From Chitinophaga pinensis (GTDB lineage: Bacteria; Bacteroidota; Bacteroidia; Chitinophagales; Chitinophagaceae), in the NCBI GenBank assembly GCA_945877085.1, contig CAMCQV010000007.1, positions 1-40,273 of the forward strand: a stretch of DNA of 40,273 nucleotides, in the 5' to 3' direction. Each line of letters begins with the position of its first letter. The stretch's first letter is position 1. A program made the translations under genes and the position numbers. Below, piece by piece: positions 9,604 through 18,666 of the stretch. The notes below the pieces were generated by a model that was not told the DNA's origin, did not search any database, and saw only the letters and a program-made list of their open reading frames with translations.

Positions 9604-9607
9604 AGGC

Positions 9608-10642
9608 ATGATCTATCCATTCATCAGAAACACCCTGTTTTTACTCCCTCCTGAAACTGCCCACCAGGTATCTATGAAGGGCTTAGATATAGCAGCAGCA
9701 ATGCCTGTAATGAATACATGGTTAAGTGACCAATTTCAAGTGCAGGATCCAAGTTTATCCAAGACTGTTTTTGGTTTGCAGTTTCCAAACCCAGTTGGTC
9801 TTGGTGCCGGATTTGATAAAAACGCAGCCCACTTGGATGGTTTAGAAATGTTAGGTTTTGGATTTGTAGAAATTGGTACAGTGACCCCTAAACCACAAGC
9901 AGGCAATCCACAACCAAGATTGTTTAGAATACCAGATCAGAAAGCATTAATCAATCGGATGGGATTTAACAATGACGGTGTAGATGCCATTGCACAAAGA
10001 TTGAAAGAAAGAAAATCAAAGAGCCAATCCAAATTAATTATTGGGGGCAATATTGGAAAAAATAAAGTGACCGTAAACCAAGATGCTTGGAAAGATTATT
10101 GCACCAACTTTATTGGACTAGAGGAAGTAGTAGATTATTTTGTGGTGAATGTAAGTTCACCTAACACACCAGGCCTTCGTGAATTGCAAGAAAAAGAAGC
10201 CTTGAGAAAAATATTTTCTGAACTACAACTCATCAATCGAAATAATAAACCAATTCTTTTAAAAATTGCACCCGATTTAGAAACTAGTGCATTGGATGAC
10301 ATCATCGCATTGACTTCGGAAGTGAAAATTGACGGATTGGTTTCAAGCAATACCACACTGGATCGTAGCCTTTTAAACGAAGCGAATACGATACGTGCAA
10401 ATGAGATTGGTGCAGGTGGATTAAGTGGACAGCCATTACTGACCAAATCGAACCAAGTTTTAAATTATTTATACAAAGGCATTGGTGACAGATTACCCAT
10501 CATTGCAAGTGGTGGTATTTTTAAACCAGAAGACGCAAAAGCAAAATTGGATGCAGGCGCAAGTTTAGTGCAAGTATGGACTGGATTTATTTATGAAGGT
10601 CCTGGCATTGTAAAAAATATCCTACAAGCAATCAAGCATTAA
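9608..10642 (+). CDS. pyrD: Dihydroorotate dehydrogenase, class 2 (quinone-dependent)
   Basis: This enzyme oxidises dihydroorotate to orotate, the fourth step of pyrimidine synthesis, passing electrons to membrane quinone. The 344-residue length and the N-terminal helical segment (MIYPFIRNTLFLLPPETAH) mark the membrane-bound class 2 type. Flavin and substrate blocks appear in order: GLGAGFDKN (about 64-72), EIGTVTPKPQAGNPQPR (about 88-104), NRMGFNN (116-122), and NVSSPNTPGLREL with the catalytic Ser at about 184. LLKIAPDL, VSSNTT, GAGGLSGQPL and IIASGGI follow. It is the first gene of a likely two-gene operon; the hydrolase gene begins 10 nt after the stop. Identification is secure. Confidence 0.96.
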   Translation: MIYPFIRNTLFLLPPETAHQVSMKGLDIAAAMPVMNTWLSDQFQVQDPSLSKTVFGLQFPNPVGLGAGFDKNAAHLDGLEMLGFGFVEIGTVTPKPQAGNPQPRLFRIPDQKALINRMGFNNDGVDAIAQRLKERKSKSQSKLIIGGNIGKNKVTVNQDAWKDYCTNFIGLEEVVDYFVVNVSSPNTPGLRELQEKEALRKIFSELQLINRNNKPILLKIAPDLETSALDDIIALTSEVKIDGLVSSNTTLDRSLLNEANTIRANEIGAGGLSGQPLLTKSNQVLNYLYKGIGDRLPIIASGGIFKPEDAKAKLDAGASLVQVWTGFIYEGPGIVKNILQAIKH

Positions 10643-10652
10643 ATTATAATTC

Positions 10653-11315
10653 ATGTTGACTATACATACTTTTTGTTTCAATGCATTTCAAGAAAATACT
10701 TATGTCTTATTTAATAGCAATAAAGAAGCCATGATAGTTGACCCTGGTTGTTATTTAAAAAATGAACAAGCGCAACTAGCCAACTTCATTAGTGAAAACG
10801 ATTTGACACCTACACTCTTAGTCAATACACATTGTCATTTAGACCATGTGTTTGGTAATAATTTTGTGAGTGAAACTTATGGATTAACTGCTTTATTTCA
10901 TCAGAAAGAACAAGCAGTCATTGACCGATTACCAGAAGGTGGCGCAAGATGGGGTGTGCCTACAGAAGCATACAAAGGAAAAGTCCAATACATACAACAA
11001 GACGAATTGATTCAATTTGGAAAAGATGTTTTCAAGGTACTTGAGACACCGGGACACTCTCCAGGTAGTGTTTGTTTTTACCATGAAGCACAAGATTTTT
11101 TGATTGGTGGAGATTTAATATTTAAAGATGGCGTTGGTAGAACAGATTTGCCAGGAAGCAACCCATTGGATTTAATCAAAAGTATTCAAACGCAGATCTT
11201 TCCATTACCAGACACAATGACTATCTATTCAGGCCATGGAGCAGAAACCACATGGGGTAGAGAGAAAAAAGCAAACCCTTATATTTTGCATATAATGAAG
11301 GGCCAGGGTAGTTAA
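10653..11315 (+). CDS. Metallo-beta-lactamase-fold hydrolase, glyoxalase II-like
   Basis: A 220-residue cytoplasmic metallo-hydrolase of the MBL superfamily. The two-metal signature is THCHLDHVFG (HxHxDH, about residues 59-68), followed by GHSPGSVCF, a bridging Asp in GGDLIFKDGVGRTDLPG, and the final metal His in YSGHGAETTWGREK. The layout matches the short glyoxalase II-like group of Bacteria (YcbL type) rather than full GloB, which has an extra C-terminal helical domain. It probably hydrolyses a thioester or related small metabolite; the substrate cannot be read from sequence. It follows pyrD by 10 nt and is probably co-transcribed, although no metabolic link is obvious. Confidence 0.85.
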   Translation: MLTIHTFCFNAFQENTYVLFNSNKEAMIVDPGCYLKNEQAQLANFISENDLTPTLLVNTHCHLDHVFGNNFVSETYGLTALFHQKEQAVIDRLPEGGARWGVPTEAYKGKVQYIQQDELIQFGKDVFKVLETPGHSPGSVCFYHEAQDFLIGGDLIFKDGVGRTDLPGSNPLDLIKSIQTQIFPLPDTMTIYSGHGAETTWGREKKANPYILHIMKGQGS

Positions 11316-11361
11316 CAATTAATTAATATAACGCGATCAAACTCTTATGCTTATTAAGGGG

Positions 11362-11369
11362 TATTTTTG
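11362..11369 (+). promoter_or_regulatory. Bacteroidota -7 promoter motif for the response regulator
   Basis: TATTTTTG is an exact TAnnTTTG match, 11 nt before the response-regulator ATG at 11381. This separates the two-component operon from the pyrD-hydrolase transcript. No convincing -33 element is visible. Confidence 0.45.
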
Positions 11370-11380
11370 CCCTATCAATT

Positions 11381-12064
11381 ATGGAAAATAGTCCGATCAA
11401 AATACTCATTGCAGACGATGAACCAGATATCATCGAAATTATAAGCTTCCACTTGAACAAAGCAGGTTATGAAGTTGAATCGGCAAAAGACGGAAGTGAA
11501 GCTATTGAGAAAGCAAAACAATTTAATCCAGACTGTATCATTTTAGATGTGATGATGCCTAAGCGCAATGGATTTGAGGTTTGTGAATATTTAAGAAGCA
11601 ATAAACAGTTTGACAAAACTTTGATTGTATTGTTAACTGCATTGAATGATGAAGCCTCCCATATCAAAGGTCTAGAATTAGGAGGAGATGATTTTATCAA
11701 TAAACCTATTAGTCCAAAAGTGCTAGTAAGCAGAATCAGTGCTTTGTTTAGAAGAATACAACCTGCTACAACAGAAACCAAGACCTTGCAAATTAAAGAC
11801 CTTGTCATAGATTCAGAACAATACAAAACTGTTTTAAAAGGTGTGGTACATATATTGGCTAAAAAAGAATTTGAATTGCTTTATTTATTAGCAGCACAAC
11901 CAGGTAGAGTATTTTTAAGAAACGAGATTTTATCTCAGGTTTGGGGCAACGATGTGATTGTTGGGGATAGAACCATTGACGTACATATTAGAAAGATAAG
12001 GGTAAAATTAGGTATTGAATGTATCACAACTGTTAAGGGCGTTGGATACAAATTTGACTATTAG
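11381..12064 (+). CDS. OmpR/PhoB-family response regulator
   Basis: A 227-residue DNA-binding response regulator. The receiver domain (about 1-120) has the acidic pair in IADDEP (Asp12, Asp13), the phosphoacceptor Asp56 in IILDVMMP, Thr86 in LLTA and Lys108 in INKPI. The C-terminal winged-helix domain (about 135-227) shows FELLYLLAAQPGRVF, VWGNDVIVGDRTIDVHIRKIR and GVGYKFDY, typical of PhoB/OmpR. The histidine kinase gene follows 83 nt downstream on the same strand, making a cognate pair. The resemblance is to PhoB, but the stimulus and targets are unknown. Confidence 0.92.
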   Translation: MENSPIKILIADDEPDIIEIISFHLNKAGYEVESAKDGSEAIEKAKQFNPDCIILDVMMPKRNGFEVCEYLRSNKQFDKTLIVLLTALNDEASHIKGLELGGDDFINKPISPKVLVSRISALFRRIQPATTETKTLQIKDLVIDSEQYKTVLKGVVHILAKKEFELLYLLAAQPGRVFLRNEILSQVWGNDVIVGDRTIDVHIRKIRVKLGIECITTVKGVGYKFDY

Positions 12065-12113
12065 TTGAAACTATTGATCCAACTGATTCAAAGTACTTTT
12101 AAAAAGAATTGAA

Positions 12114-12121
12114 TACCTTTG
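12114..12121 (+). promoter_or_regulatory. -7-like promoter motif upstream of the histidine kinase
   Basis: TACCTTTG matches TAnnTTTG exactly and lies 26 nt before the kinase ATG at 12148. It falls inside the ORF-track extension of the kinase, which supports the shorter protein. It may give the kinase a second promoter in addition to read-through from the regulator. Confidence 0.35.
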
Positions 12122-12147
12122 TTTTAGACTTACATTTTCATCACAAC

Positions 12148-13188
12148 ATGTTTAAAGACAAAAACCTTTCGCCAAAGCAATTGGCATTACTTACTGCATT
12201 AATTTTGTCAAGCTTGATTGCATTGAGTGTATTTGTGTTGATTGCAAATTGGAAATTGCTTTTAGTTTATTTTATTGCTTGTTTTGCAGTGATTTACTTT
12301 TTGGTAAATCAAATACTAGAATTATTTATTTACAAAAAAATAAAACTTATTTATAAGTTGATTTCTTATACTAAAGCCAGTAAAAGAGAAGAAGCTTATC
12401 AAAAATATATTTTACCCCGAAAAGGCATTGATGAGGTAAGAGAAGATGTTGAAAAATGGGCTGCACAAAAAGCGTATGAAATTCAACAGCTGCAATCCAA
12501 TGAACAGTTTAGAAAAGAATTTCTACAAAACTTGTCTCATGAAATCAAAACACCCATTTTCGCAATTCAAGGTTATTTAGAATTATTATCAGATGGAGCG
12601 GTAGAAGACCCCATACTAAGTAAAAAGTTTATTGGGCAAGCTGAAGCCAATGTTCAACGCTTAGTAGGTCTTTTGAATGACGTGGATGTGATCACTAACT
12701 TAGAGATCAATAAAGATTCTATTTTAAAACAGCATTTTATCATGCAAGATTTAATTACAGAAGTAGTTCAAAACTTAAATGTCAAATTGCTGAAAAAAAA
12801 TATGCAATTTCAATTCAAAAAAGGGAGTGAACTACCTATTGAAGTTTTTGCAGATAAAAATAAAATTTATCAGGTCTTAGTGAATATCTTTTCGAATTCA
12901 GTTAAATACGGAAAAATAGATGGAGAAATCACTGCTAGCGTGTATCATTTAGAAGATAAAAAAATCTTGGTTGAAATTACCGATAATGGCATTGGTATAG
13001 ATGAAGCCCATATCCCAAGATTGTTTGAGCGTTTTTACAGAACAGACGATGCAAGAAGCAGAGATATTGGAGGTTCAGGACTAGGTTTAGCCATTTGCAA
13101 GCATATTATAGAAGCACATGGTGAAAATATCCATGTTAGAAGCCAATTGAATGTGGGTACCACCATTGGATTTACATTGCCTCAATAG
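12148..13188 (+). CDS. Membrane sensor histidine kinase (PhoR-like)
   Basis: A 346-residue sensor kinase, starting at the ATG of MFKDKNLSPKQ; the TTG start at 12109 adds an unlikely MNTFVLDLHFHHN. Two closely spaced transmembrane helices (about 12-33 and 37-60) leave almost no periplasmic sensor, so the signal is probably sensed in the membrane or by partner proteins. The dimerisation domain carries the phosphorylated His131 in LSHEIKTPI. The ATPase domain has the N box (NIFSNSVKYG), the G1 box (DNGIGI), the F box (LFERFYRTD) and the G2 box (GGSGLGLAI). It partners the response regulator just upstream. Confidence 0.9.
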   Translation: MFKDKNLSPKQLALLTALILSSLIALSVFVLIANWKLLLVYFIACFAVIYFLVNQILELFIYKKIKLIYKLISYTKASKREEAYQKYILPRKGIDEVREDVEKWAAQKAYEIQQLQSNEQFRKEFLQNLSHEIKTPIFAIQGYLELLSDGAVEDPILSKKFIGQAEANVQRLVGLLNDVDVITNLEINKDSILKQHFIMQDLITEVVQNLNVKLLKKNMQFQFKKGSELPIEVFADKNKIYQVLVNIFSNSVKYGKIDGEITASVYHLEDKKILVEITDNGIGIDEAHIPRLFERFYRTDDARSRDIGGSGLGLAICKHIIEAHGENIHVRSQLNVGTTIGFTLPQ

Positions 13189-13242
13189 CACCTGGTGCTT
13201 TTTCCCTAATAATTTCGTTTCTTTGTATTCTAAAAATTTTTA

Positions 13243-14259
13243 ATGCAAACTATTCTTGTTACCGGTGGTTGTGGATTTATTGGCGCGCATACCATTGTGG
13301 ATTTAGTTGAAAATGGATTCAATGTGATCTCTATTGATAATTTATCTAGGGCATCAGATGATTCATTATTGGGTATCGAGAAAATAACTGGTAAGAAAAT
13401 TAAAAATTACACAGTCAATTTAACTGATAAAGCAGCTACAGAAGCGGTATTTATTGCCAACCCAGATATTGCTGGTATCATTCATTTTGCTGCCTATAAA
13501 GCAGTTGGAGAATCTGTTGAAAAACCTTTAGATTATTACGAGAACAATATTAGCTCCCTAGTCCATTTGTTACAGATGGCTGTAAAGTACAATGCACCAC
13601 ATTTTATTTTCTCTTCATCTTGTACTGTGTATGGCAACCCTGACACCATTCCGGTTACAGAAAATACGCCATTGCAAACAGCTGCTTCTCCTTATGGTGC
13701 CACCAAGCAAATGGGAGAAACCATTGTAAAAGATGCTGCATTGGCACATCCTTTATCAACGATCTTACTCAGGTACTTTAATCCTGTAGGGGCTCATCCT
13801 TCTACTGCTATTGGAGAATTACCTATTGGTCGACCACAGAACTTAGTACCTGCCATTACACAAACTGCTATTGGCAAATTACCTAAAATGCAAGTACATG
13901 GGGCCGATTATGATACAAGAGACGGATCTTGTATTAGAGACTATATTCATGTTTGCGATATCGCACATGCACATACACTTGCTATTCAATATTCCATGAA
14001 AAACAATCAACCGAATAGTTGTGAAGTATTTAATCTTGGTACAGGGAATGGTATTACTGTTTTAGAAGCAATCCATGCTTTTGAAAAAGTATCTGGTGTG
14101 AAATTGAATTATGAGATTGGCCCACGAAGAGCTGGTGATATTGTTTCTATTTATGCCAACAACGACCATGCAGTTAAACAATTAGGATGGCATTGTCAAT
14201 ACAATTTGGAATCGATGATGCGTACAGCTTGGGAGTGGGAACAAAGTTTAGCAAATTAA
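13243..14259 (+). CDS. galE: UDP-glucose 4-epimerase
   Basis: A 338-residue NAD-dependent short-chain epimerase that interconverts UDP-glucose and UDP-galactose. This supplies precursors for surface polysaccharide and for galactose use. The Rossmann motif GGCGFIG (8-14), SSSCTVYG (124-131), the catalytic YGATK (Tyr151, Lys155) and [11 protein letters not shown] are all present, as is the C-terminal signature [11 protein letters not shown]. The length is normal for GalE. Its stop codon overlaps the prfA stop on the other strand (shared TTAA), so the two genes converge with no terminator between them. Other UDP-sugar 4-epimerases look similar, but GalE is the best call. Confidence 0.92.
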   Translation: MQTILVTGGCGFIGAHTIVDLVENGFNVISIDNLSRASDDSLLGIEKITGKKIKNYTVNLTDKAATEAVFIANPDIAGIIHFAAYKAVGESVEKPLDYYENNISSLVHLLQMAVKYNAPHFIFSSSCTVYGNPDTIPVTENTPLQTAASPYGATKQMGETIVKDAALAHPLSTILLRYFNPVGAHPSTAIGELPIGRPQNLVPAITQTAIGKLPKMQVHGADYDTRDGSCIRDYIHVCDIAHAHTLAIQYSMKNNQPNSCEVFNLGTGNGITVLEAIHAFEKVSGVKLNYEIGPRRAGDIVSIYANNDHAVKQLGWHCQYNLESMMRTAWEWEQSLAN

Positions 14260-15320
14260 TGCTGCACTAACATTTTTTCGGCGTTCTCTGCCATTTGTAA
14301 TGCTTCGATAAATTCTTCAATCTCTCCATTGACTACAGCATCTAAATTATATGAAGTCACATTCACACGATGGTCTGTAACCCTACCCTGTGGCCAGTTA
14401 TAGGTTCTTATTTTTGCACTTCTATCACCTGTACTCACCAATGTTTTACGATGTCTTGAAATTTCATCTTCTTGTTTACGCACTTGTTCTTCGAATAATT
14501 TTGTACGAAGCATACCCATTGCTTTTTCACGGTTACCTAACTGTGAACGCTCTGTTTGACAGATGATCACCGTACCTGTTGGAATATGCGTCAACATAAC
14601 TTTAGTCTCTACCTTATTTACGTTCTGTCCACCCGCACCACCACTTCGCGCAGTTTCCATTTTCACATCTGCCGGATTCAATACAAAATCCACTTCCTCT
14701 GCTTCTGGCATCACAGCCACAGTTGCAGCCGATGTATGCACACGACCCTGTGTTTCGGTACTAGGTACTCTTTGTACACGGTGTACACCACTTTCAAATT
14801 TCATAGTACCATATACATCTTCACCTGTCACTTCTAATATTACTTCCTTATAGCCACCTACAGATCCTTCACTCTCACTTGCAACAGCTACCTTCCAACC
14901 TTTTTTCTGACAATACCTCGTGTACATCGTCAATAAATCACCTACAAATAAACTTGCTTCATCTCCACCAGTTCCTGCTCTTAATTCAATGATTGCATTT
15001 TTATCGTCTTGAGGATCTTTTGGAATCAACAACTTAGTCAACTCTTTTTCTAAAGCTTCTTTTTCTTCGTCTAATGCAGGCATTTCCATTTTTGCCAATT
15101 CACGCATATCTGCATCATCTCCGTTTAAAGACTCTTTTGCAAATTTATGTTCTGCCAACACCTTCACATAGCGCTCATAAGGAATGACAATCTTCTCTAA
15201 AGAACGATATTCCTTACTGTATTTGCCAAATTCGGATTGGTTATTGATGATCTCTGGATTGGTCAAAGCCACCCCTACTTGGTCAAATCTTGCTTTTATG
15301 GCTTCTAATTTATCTAACAT
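14256..15320 (-). CDS. prfA: Peptide chain release factor 1
   Basis: Release factor 1 recognises UAA and UAG and triggers peptide release on the ribosome. The start is taken at 15320 ([12 protein letters not shown]), giving 354 residues, the usual RF1 size. The ORF track's 19-residue extension runs across the promoter. The GGQ peptidyl-transferase motif (230-232, in [17 protein letters not shown]) is intact. The codon-reading tripeptide is Pro-Ser-Thr (186-188, [14 protein letters not shown]), a PxT variant of the usual PAT; it identifies RF1 rather than RF2, which has [14 protein letters not shown] marks the start of domain 2. The gene converges on galE with a 4-nt overlap and is divergent from the dipeptidase gene. 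Confidence 0.95.
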   Translation of the reverse strand: MLDKLEAIKARFDQVGVALTNPEIINNQSEFGKYSKEYRSLEKIVIPYERYVKVLAEHKFAKESLNGDDADMRELAKMEMPALDEEKEALEKELTKLLIPKDPQDDKNAIIELRAGTGGDEASLFVGDLLTMYTRYCQKKGWKVAVASESEGSVGGYKEVILEVTGEDVYGTMKFESGVHRVQRVPSTETQGRVHTSAATVAVMPEAEEVDFVLNPADVKMETARSGGAGGQNVNKVETKVMLTHIPTGTVIICQTERSQLGNREKAMGMLRTKLFEEQVRKQEDEISRHRKTLVSTGDRSAKIRTYNWPQGRVTDHRVNVTSYNLDAVVNGEIEEFIEALQMAENAEKMLVQH

Positions 15321-15337
15321 AGTCGTTTTTCTGTGCG

Positions 15338-15345
15338 CAAAAATA
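15338..15345 (-). promoter_or_regulatory. Bacteroidota -7 promoter motif for prfA
   Basis: On the minus strand TATTTTTG matches TAnnTTTG exactly, 17 nt before the prfA ATG at 15320. It lies inside the longer ORF reported by the track, so the longer protein would have to start upstream of its own promoter. A one-mismatch copy on the plus strand (TATTTTAG, 15348-15355) could serve the divergent dipeptidase gene. Confidence 0.5.
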
Positions 15346-15379
15346 GCTATTTTAGTTGTCAATAAAAAGGATCCCACCT

Positions 15380-16537
15380 ATGAAATACCTCACCGTCGTT
15401 TTTTGCGCTATTAGCTTGTCTGGATTTGCCCAAAAAATACATTTTAAATCCATCCTAGTAGATACCCATAATGACGCACCTACGGCATGTATCGAAAAAA
15501 AAGTAAGTTTTGACCAAGACTTGACAGGTATCAATCATTCCGATTTAAAAAGATTCAAGGAAGGTGGATTGGATTATCAATTGTTTTCCATTTGGTGCGA
15601 TGGTGAAAAAGTAAATCCTTATGCATGGGCCATGCGTGAAATGGATACAATAGACGCTGTTGCAGCAAGAAATCCCGATAAAATGGTGGTGGCTAAAGAT
15701 TGGAAAACCATTCAAGCTGCTTTAAAAGCTGGAAAAATTGTAGCACAGTATGGCGTAGAAGGTGGACATATGATCGAAGACGATATCAATCGATTAGATA
15801 CATTTTATAACCGCGGTGTACGTTATATGACATTGACTTGGAATAACTCCCCTTCATGGGCAAGTTCACACACTGCAGAAAATAGTTCAAAATACACGGG
15901 ACAAAAAGGGCTGAATGATTTTGGAAAACAAATTATTAATAGAATGAATCAATTAGGCATCATCGTGGATGTGTCTCATGTAGGAGAAAAAACATTTTGG
16001 GATGCCATCAATACCACTACAAAGCCTGTCATCGCATCGCATAGTAATGCTTTCAGTATTTGTCCAGTAACGAGAAATTTAAAAGACGATCAAATTAAAG
16101 CCGTTGGAAAAAATGGTGGTGTAATTTGTTTGAACTTTTTTTCGGGATTTGTTGATAGTAATTTTAGCAAAAAAGATATGGCATTTAGAAAGACACATAG
16201 CGCAGAAATAGATTCCTTATTGGCTACAGGCATACAAAGAGAATATGCTTTCACAATGATATCAGATAAATATAAAACAGAAAGCGAAGCCATCAAGCCT
16301 ACCATTGAACAATTGATGCAACACTTTGACCATATTGTTAAACTTGTTGGAATAAATCATGTCGGCATTGGCTCAGACTTTGATGGCATTAATTCAGCGC
16401 CACAAGGATTGAGCACTGTATTGGATTATCCTAATTTCACTAAAGCATTGATGGCTCGAGGTTATTCAAATAAGGACATCAAAAAAGTATTGGGTGGGAA
16501 TTTTTTACGTGTCTATAGAATGAATAACCCTGATTAG
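15380..16537 (+). CDS. Secreted membrane dipeptidase (peptidase M19)
   Basis: A 385-residue zinc dipeptidase of the renal dipeptidase family, which hydrolyses dipeptides. The start is the ATG of MKYLTVVFCAISLSGFAQ, a signal peptide, so it acts in the periplasm; the TTG at 15356 is rejected. A weak AAAAGGA lies 8 nt upstream of the ATG. Metal and active-site blocks are DTHNDAP, the bridging Glu in GVEGGHMI, TWNNSPSWASSH, DVSHVGEKTFWD, IASHSNAFSI (with the substrate His region) and HVGIGSDFDGI. The C-terminus is complete. The last six codons form the 5' arm of a terminator-like hairpin. Peptide scavenging is the likely role, perhaps together with the POT transporter elsewhere in the window. Confidence 0.9.
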   Translation: MKYLTVVFCAISLSGFAQKIHFKSILVDTHNDAPTACIEKKVSFDQDLTGINHSDLKRFKEGGLDYQLFSIWCDGEKVNPYAWAMREMDTIDAVAARNPDKMVVAKDWKTIQAALKAGKIVAQYGVEGGHMIEDDINRLDTFYNRGVRYMTLTWNNSPSWASSHTAENSSKYTGQKGLNDFGKQIINRMNQLGIIVDVSHVGEKTFWDAINTTTKPVIASHSNAFSICPVTRNLKDDQIKAVGKNGGVICLNFFSGFVDSNFSKKDMAFRKTHSAEIDSLLATGIQREYAFTMISDKYKTESEAIKPTIEQLMQHFDHIVKLVGINHVGIGSDFDGINSAPQGLSTVLDYPNFTKALMARGYSNKDIKKVLGGNFLRVYRMNNPD

Positions 16538-16560
16538 AATCTGTCGGGTTATTCATTCTA
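16516..16560 (+). terminator. Long hairpin overlapping the dipeptidase stop codon
   Basis: TAGAATGAATAACCC pairs perfectly with GGGTTATTCATTCTA (15 bp) around a 15-nt loop that contains the dipeptidase stop codon. A short T-rich tract (ACTTTTAT) follows. It probably terminates or protects the dipeptidase mRNA. The 5' arm is coding sequence. Confidence 0.6.
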
Positions 16561-16635
16561 ACTTTTATGATTTATTTTAAAAAATAAGATTTTTTAAAAA
16601 TTACAATAATCAACACTAAGAACTCATTTGATCTT

Positions 16636-16673
16636 AATAAAATAGCCCTTAAATATTTAAGGGCTATTTTATT
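16636..16673. terminator. 38-bp perfect palindrome, terminator of the E1 gene
   Basis: AATAAAATAGCCCTTAAAT and its exact reverse complement meet without a spacer, giving a perfect 38-bp palindrome. The stem contains AGCCCTT/AAGGGCT, and A/T tracts flank it on both sides. It begins 2 nt after the E1 stop codon on the minus strand and can act in both directions. Bases 16561-16635 hold nothing else recognisable. Confidence 0.8.
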
Positions 16674-16674
16674 T

Positions 16675-18666
16675 TTAAAAACTTAGTAATTTCTGCATCA
16701 TTTCTTCTAAGCGATCATTGGCCATGTATTGCTTTTCCAATGTTTTATTGAATGGGATAGGTGTGTCTAAAGATGCGCAACGCATAATAGGTGCATCTAA
16801 ATATTCAAAGAAATGCTCTGCAACCCATGCACTAATCTCACCACCAATACCGCCTGTTAGATTGTCTTCATGCAAGAGCATCAATTTACCTGTTGTTTTT
16901 ACCGCTAATTCAATCGCAGTATAATCCAATGGTGACAATGTTCTTAGATCCAGAATATAAATAGACTGATCCGAATGTGCTTGTTGATAGGCTTTTGCCC
17001 AAAGCACCCCCATGCCATAGGTAATAATTGTTGCGTCTGTACCTTCTTTAACAATATGCGCTTTACCAATTTCAATTTGATACATCGCATCTGGAATTTC
17101 TTCTTCGATACTTCTGTACAAAGCTTTATGTTCAAAATATAAAACAGGATTTGGTTCTGCTAGTGCAGCAATCAATAATCCTTTTGCATCTGTTGGATTA
17201 GAAGGATACACCACTTTCAATCCTGGCACATGCGTAAACCATGCTTCATTGGATTGAGAATGAAAAGGACCTGCACCTACCCCACCGCCTGTTGGCATGC
17301 GCACCACCACGTCGGCATTTTGTCCCCAACGGTAATGCATCTTCGCTAAATTATTGACAATTTGATTAAAAGCGACGGTCACAAAATCTGCGAATTGCAT
17401 TTCCACCACCGACTTCATGCCTTCCAAACTTAACCCTAGTGCAGCACCAACAATCGCACTTTCACAAATAGGAGTATTCCTGATTCTTTGTTTTCCAAAT
17501 TGATCTACAAATCCTTCAGTTATTTTAAATGCCCCACCATATTCAGCAATATCCTGCCCCATAATGATCATCTCTGGATATTTTTCCATCGATTGTCTCA
17601 ATGCATCACTGATGGCTTCAATAAATCTTTTATTTGTTTTTTGTGTCGTCTCTACCAAATTAAAATTTGGAATGGTGTTTGCTGGAATCGGCGCAAATAC
17701 ATCCACTAATTCATCCGCAATAGAAGGCTCAAAAGTTTCAGGCTCCATAGCTTTTCTAATATCCGCTTCCATTTGATCTTTGAATCGGTTACGGATACCT
17801 GCCACTTGCATCTCTGTAAGTACATTTTCTTGCACTAAGAATTGCTCATAATTTTTGATTGGGTCTTTCAAGGACCAGGTTTCCATCAAATGTTTTGGTA
17901 CATATTTTACACCACTTGCTTCCTCATGTCCTCGCATTCTGAAAGTATCACATTCGATCAAATAAGGTTTTTGTTGATTGATGCAATAATCACGAACGCC
18001 TTTTACAGTTTGATACACTTCCAAAATATTATTGCCGTCAATACGAATCCCTTCCATCCCGTATCCTTTGGCGCGGTCTACTAAATGATCACATTTATAT
18101 TGTTCGTTCGTTGGTGTACTTAAACCATACCCATTGTTTTCGATGATAAAAATAACTGGCAGATCCCAAACAGCAGCTACGTTCAAGGCTTCGTGAAAAT
18201 CACCTTCGCTTGTTCCGCCATCCCCTGTGAAAGCCATACTTGCTTTTAACTGACCTCTTTGTTGATAAGCTAATGCAACACCATCTGCAATGGCCAATTG
18301 AGGCCCTAAATGTGATATCATACCACATACATGATGCGCTTTACTGCCAAAATGAAAACTTCTTTCTCTTGCTTTGCTATAACTACTTCTGTCGCCTTGC
18401 CATTGCTTAAATAAATCTGTCAAAGGCATTTTGCGCGAAGTGAACACCCCTAAATTTCGGTGTAAAGGCATAATCCATTCGGTAGGATCCATTGCTAATG
18501 TAGCGCCCACTGCAATCGCTTCTTGCCCAATGCCACTAAACCATTTGCTAATTTTTCCTTGTCTAAGTAAGACCAACATTTTCTCTTCAATCATTCTTGG
18601 CCATAAAATGGACTCGTATAAATGAATCAACTCTTCGTTACTTAGACTACCGCGTTTATATTCCAT
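16675..18666 (-). CDS. Fused alpha/beta E1 component of a 2-oxoacid dehydrogenase complex
   Basis: A 663-residue thiamine-diphosphate enzyme joining the E1 alpha and beta chains that are separate in most bacteria. Residues 1 to about 325 are E1-alpha, with GQEAIAVGA, MPLHRNLG and the TPP/Mg motif GDGGTSEGDFHEALNVAAVWDLPVIFIIENN (148-178). Residues from about 345 to the end are E1-beta, with GQDIAEYGGAFK, CESAIVGAALGLSLEG, MQFADF and RMPTGGGVGAGPFHSQS. The best guess is a branched-chain or pyruvate-type E1 feeding acyl groups to lipoyl E2. No E2 or E3 gene is adjacent, so complex membership is inferred. The ATG overlaps the stop of the upstream BI-1-like gene (TAATG), indicating translational coupling. 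Such fused E1 proteins are known from Bacteroidota. Confidence 0.9.
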   Translation of the reverse strand: MEYKRGSLSNEELIHLYESILWPRMIEEKMLVLLRQGKISKWFSGIGQEAIAVGATLAMDPTEWIMPLHRNLGVFTSRKMPLTDLFKQWQGDRSSYSKARERSFHFGSKAHHVCGMISHLGPQLAIADGVALAYQQRGQLKASMAFTGDGGTSEGDFHEALNVAAVWDLPVIFIIENNGYGLSTPTNEQYKCDHLVDRAKGYGMEGIRIDGNNILEVYQTVKGVRDYCINQQKPYLIECDTFRMRGHEEASGVKYVPKHLMETWSLKDPIKNYEQFLVQENVLTEMQVAGIRNRFKDQMEADIRKAMEPETFEPSIADELVDVFAPIPANTIPNFNLVETTQKTNKRFIEAISDALRQSMEKYPEMIIMGQDIAEYGGAFKITEGFVDQFGKQRIRNTPICESAIVGAALGLSLEGMKSVVEMQFADFVTVAFNQIVNNLAKMHYRWGQNADVVVRMPTGGGVGAGPFHSQSNEAWFTHVPGLKVVYPSNPTDAKGLLIAALAEPNPVLYFEHKALYRSIEEEIPDAMYQIEIGKAHIVKEGTDATIITYGMGVLWAKAYQQAHSDQSIYILDLRTLSPLDYTAIELAVKTTGKLMLLHEDNLTGGIGGEISAWVAEHFFEYLDAPIMRCASLDTPIPFNKTLEKQYMANDRLEEMMQKLLSF

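Noticed and set aside
12065-12100. Possible terminator between the response regulator and the kinase (AGTTG...CAACT)
   Set aside because: The stem is only 5 bp, AT-rich and without a T-run, and the two genes are a cognate pair likely to be co-transcribed.
14556-14853. Two plus-strand ORFs (93 and 96 aa) opposite prfA
   Set aside because: Both are shadows of the conserved RF1 sequence; one is very His/Phe/Cys-rich and neither resembles a protein family.
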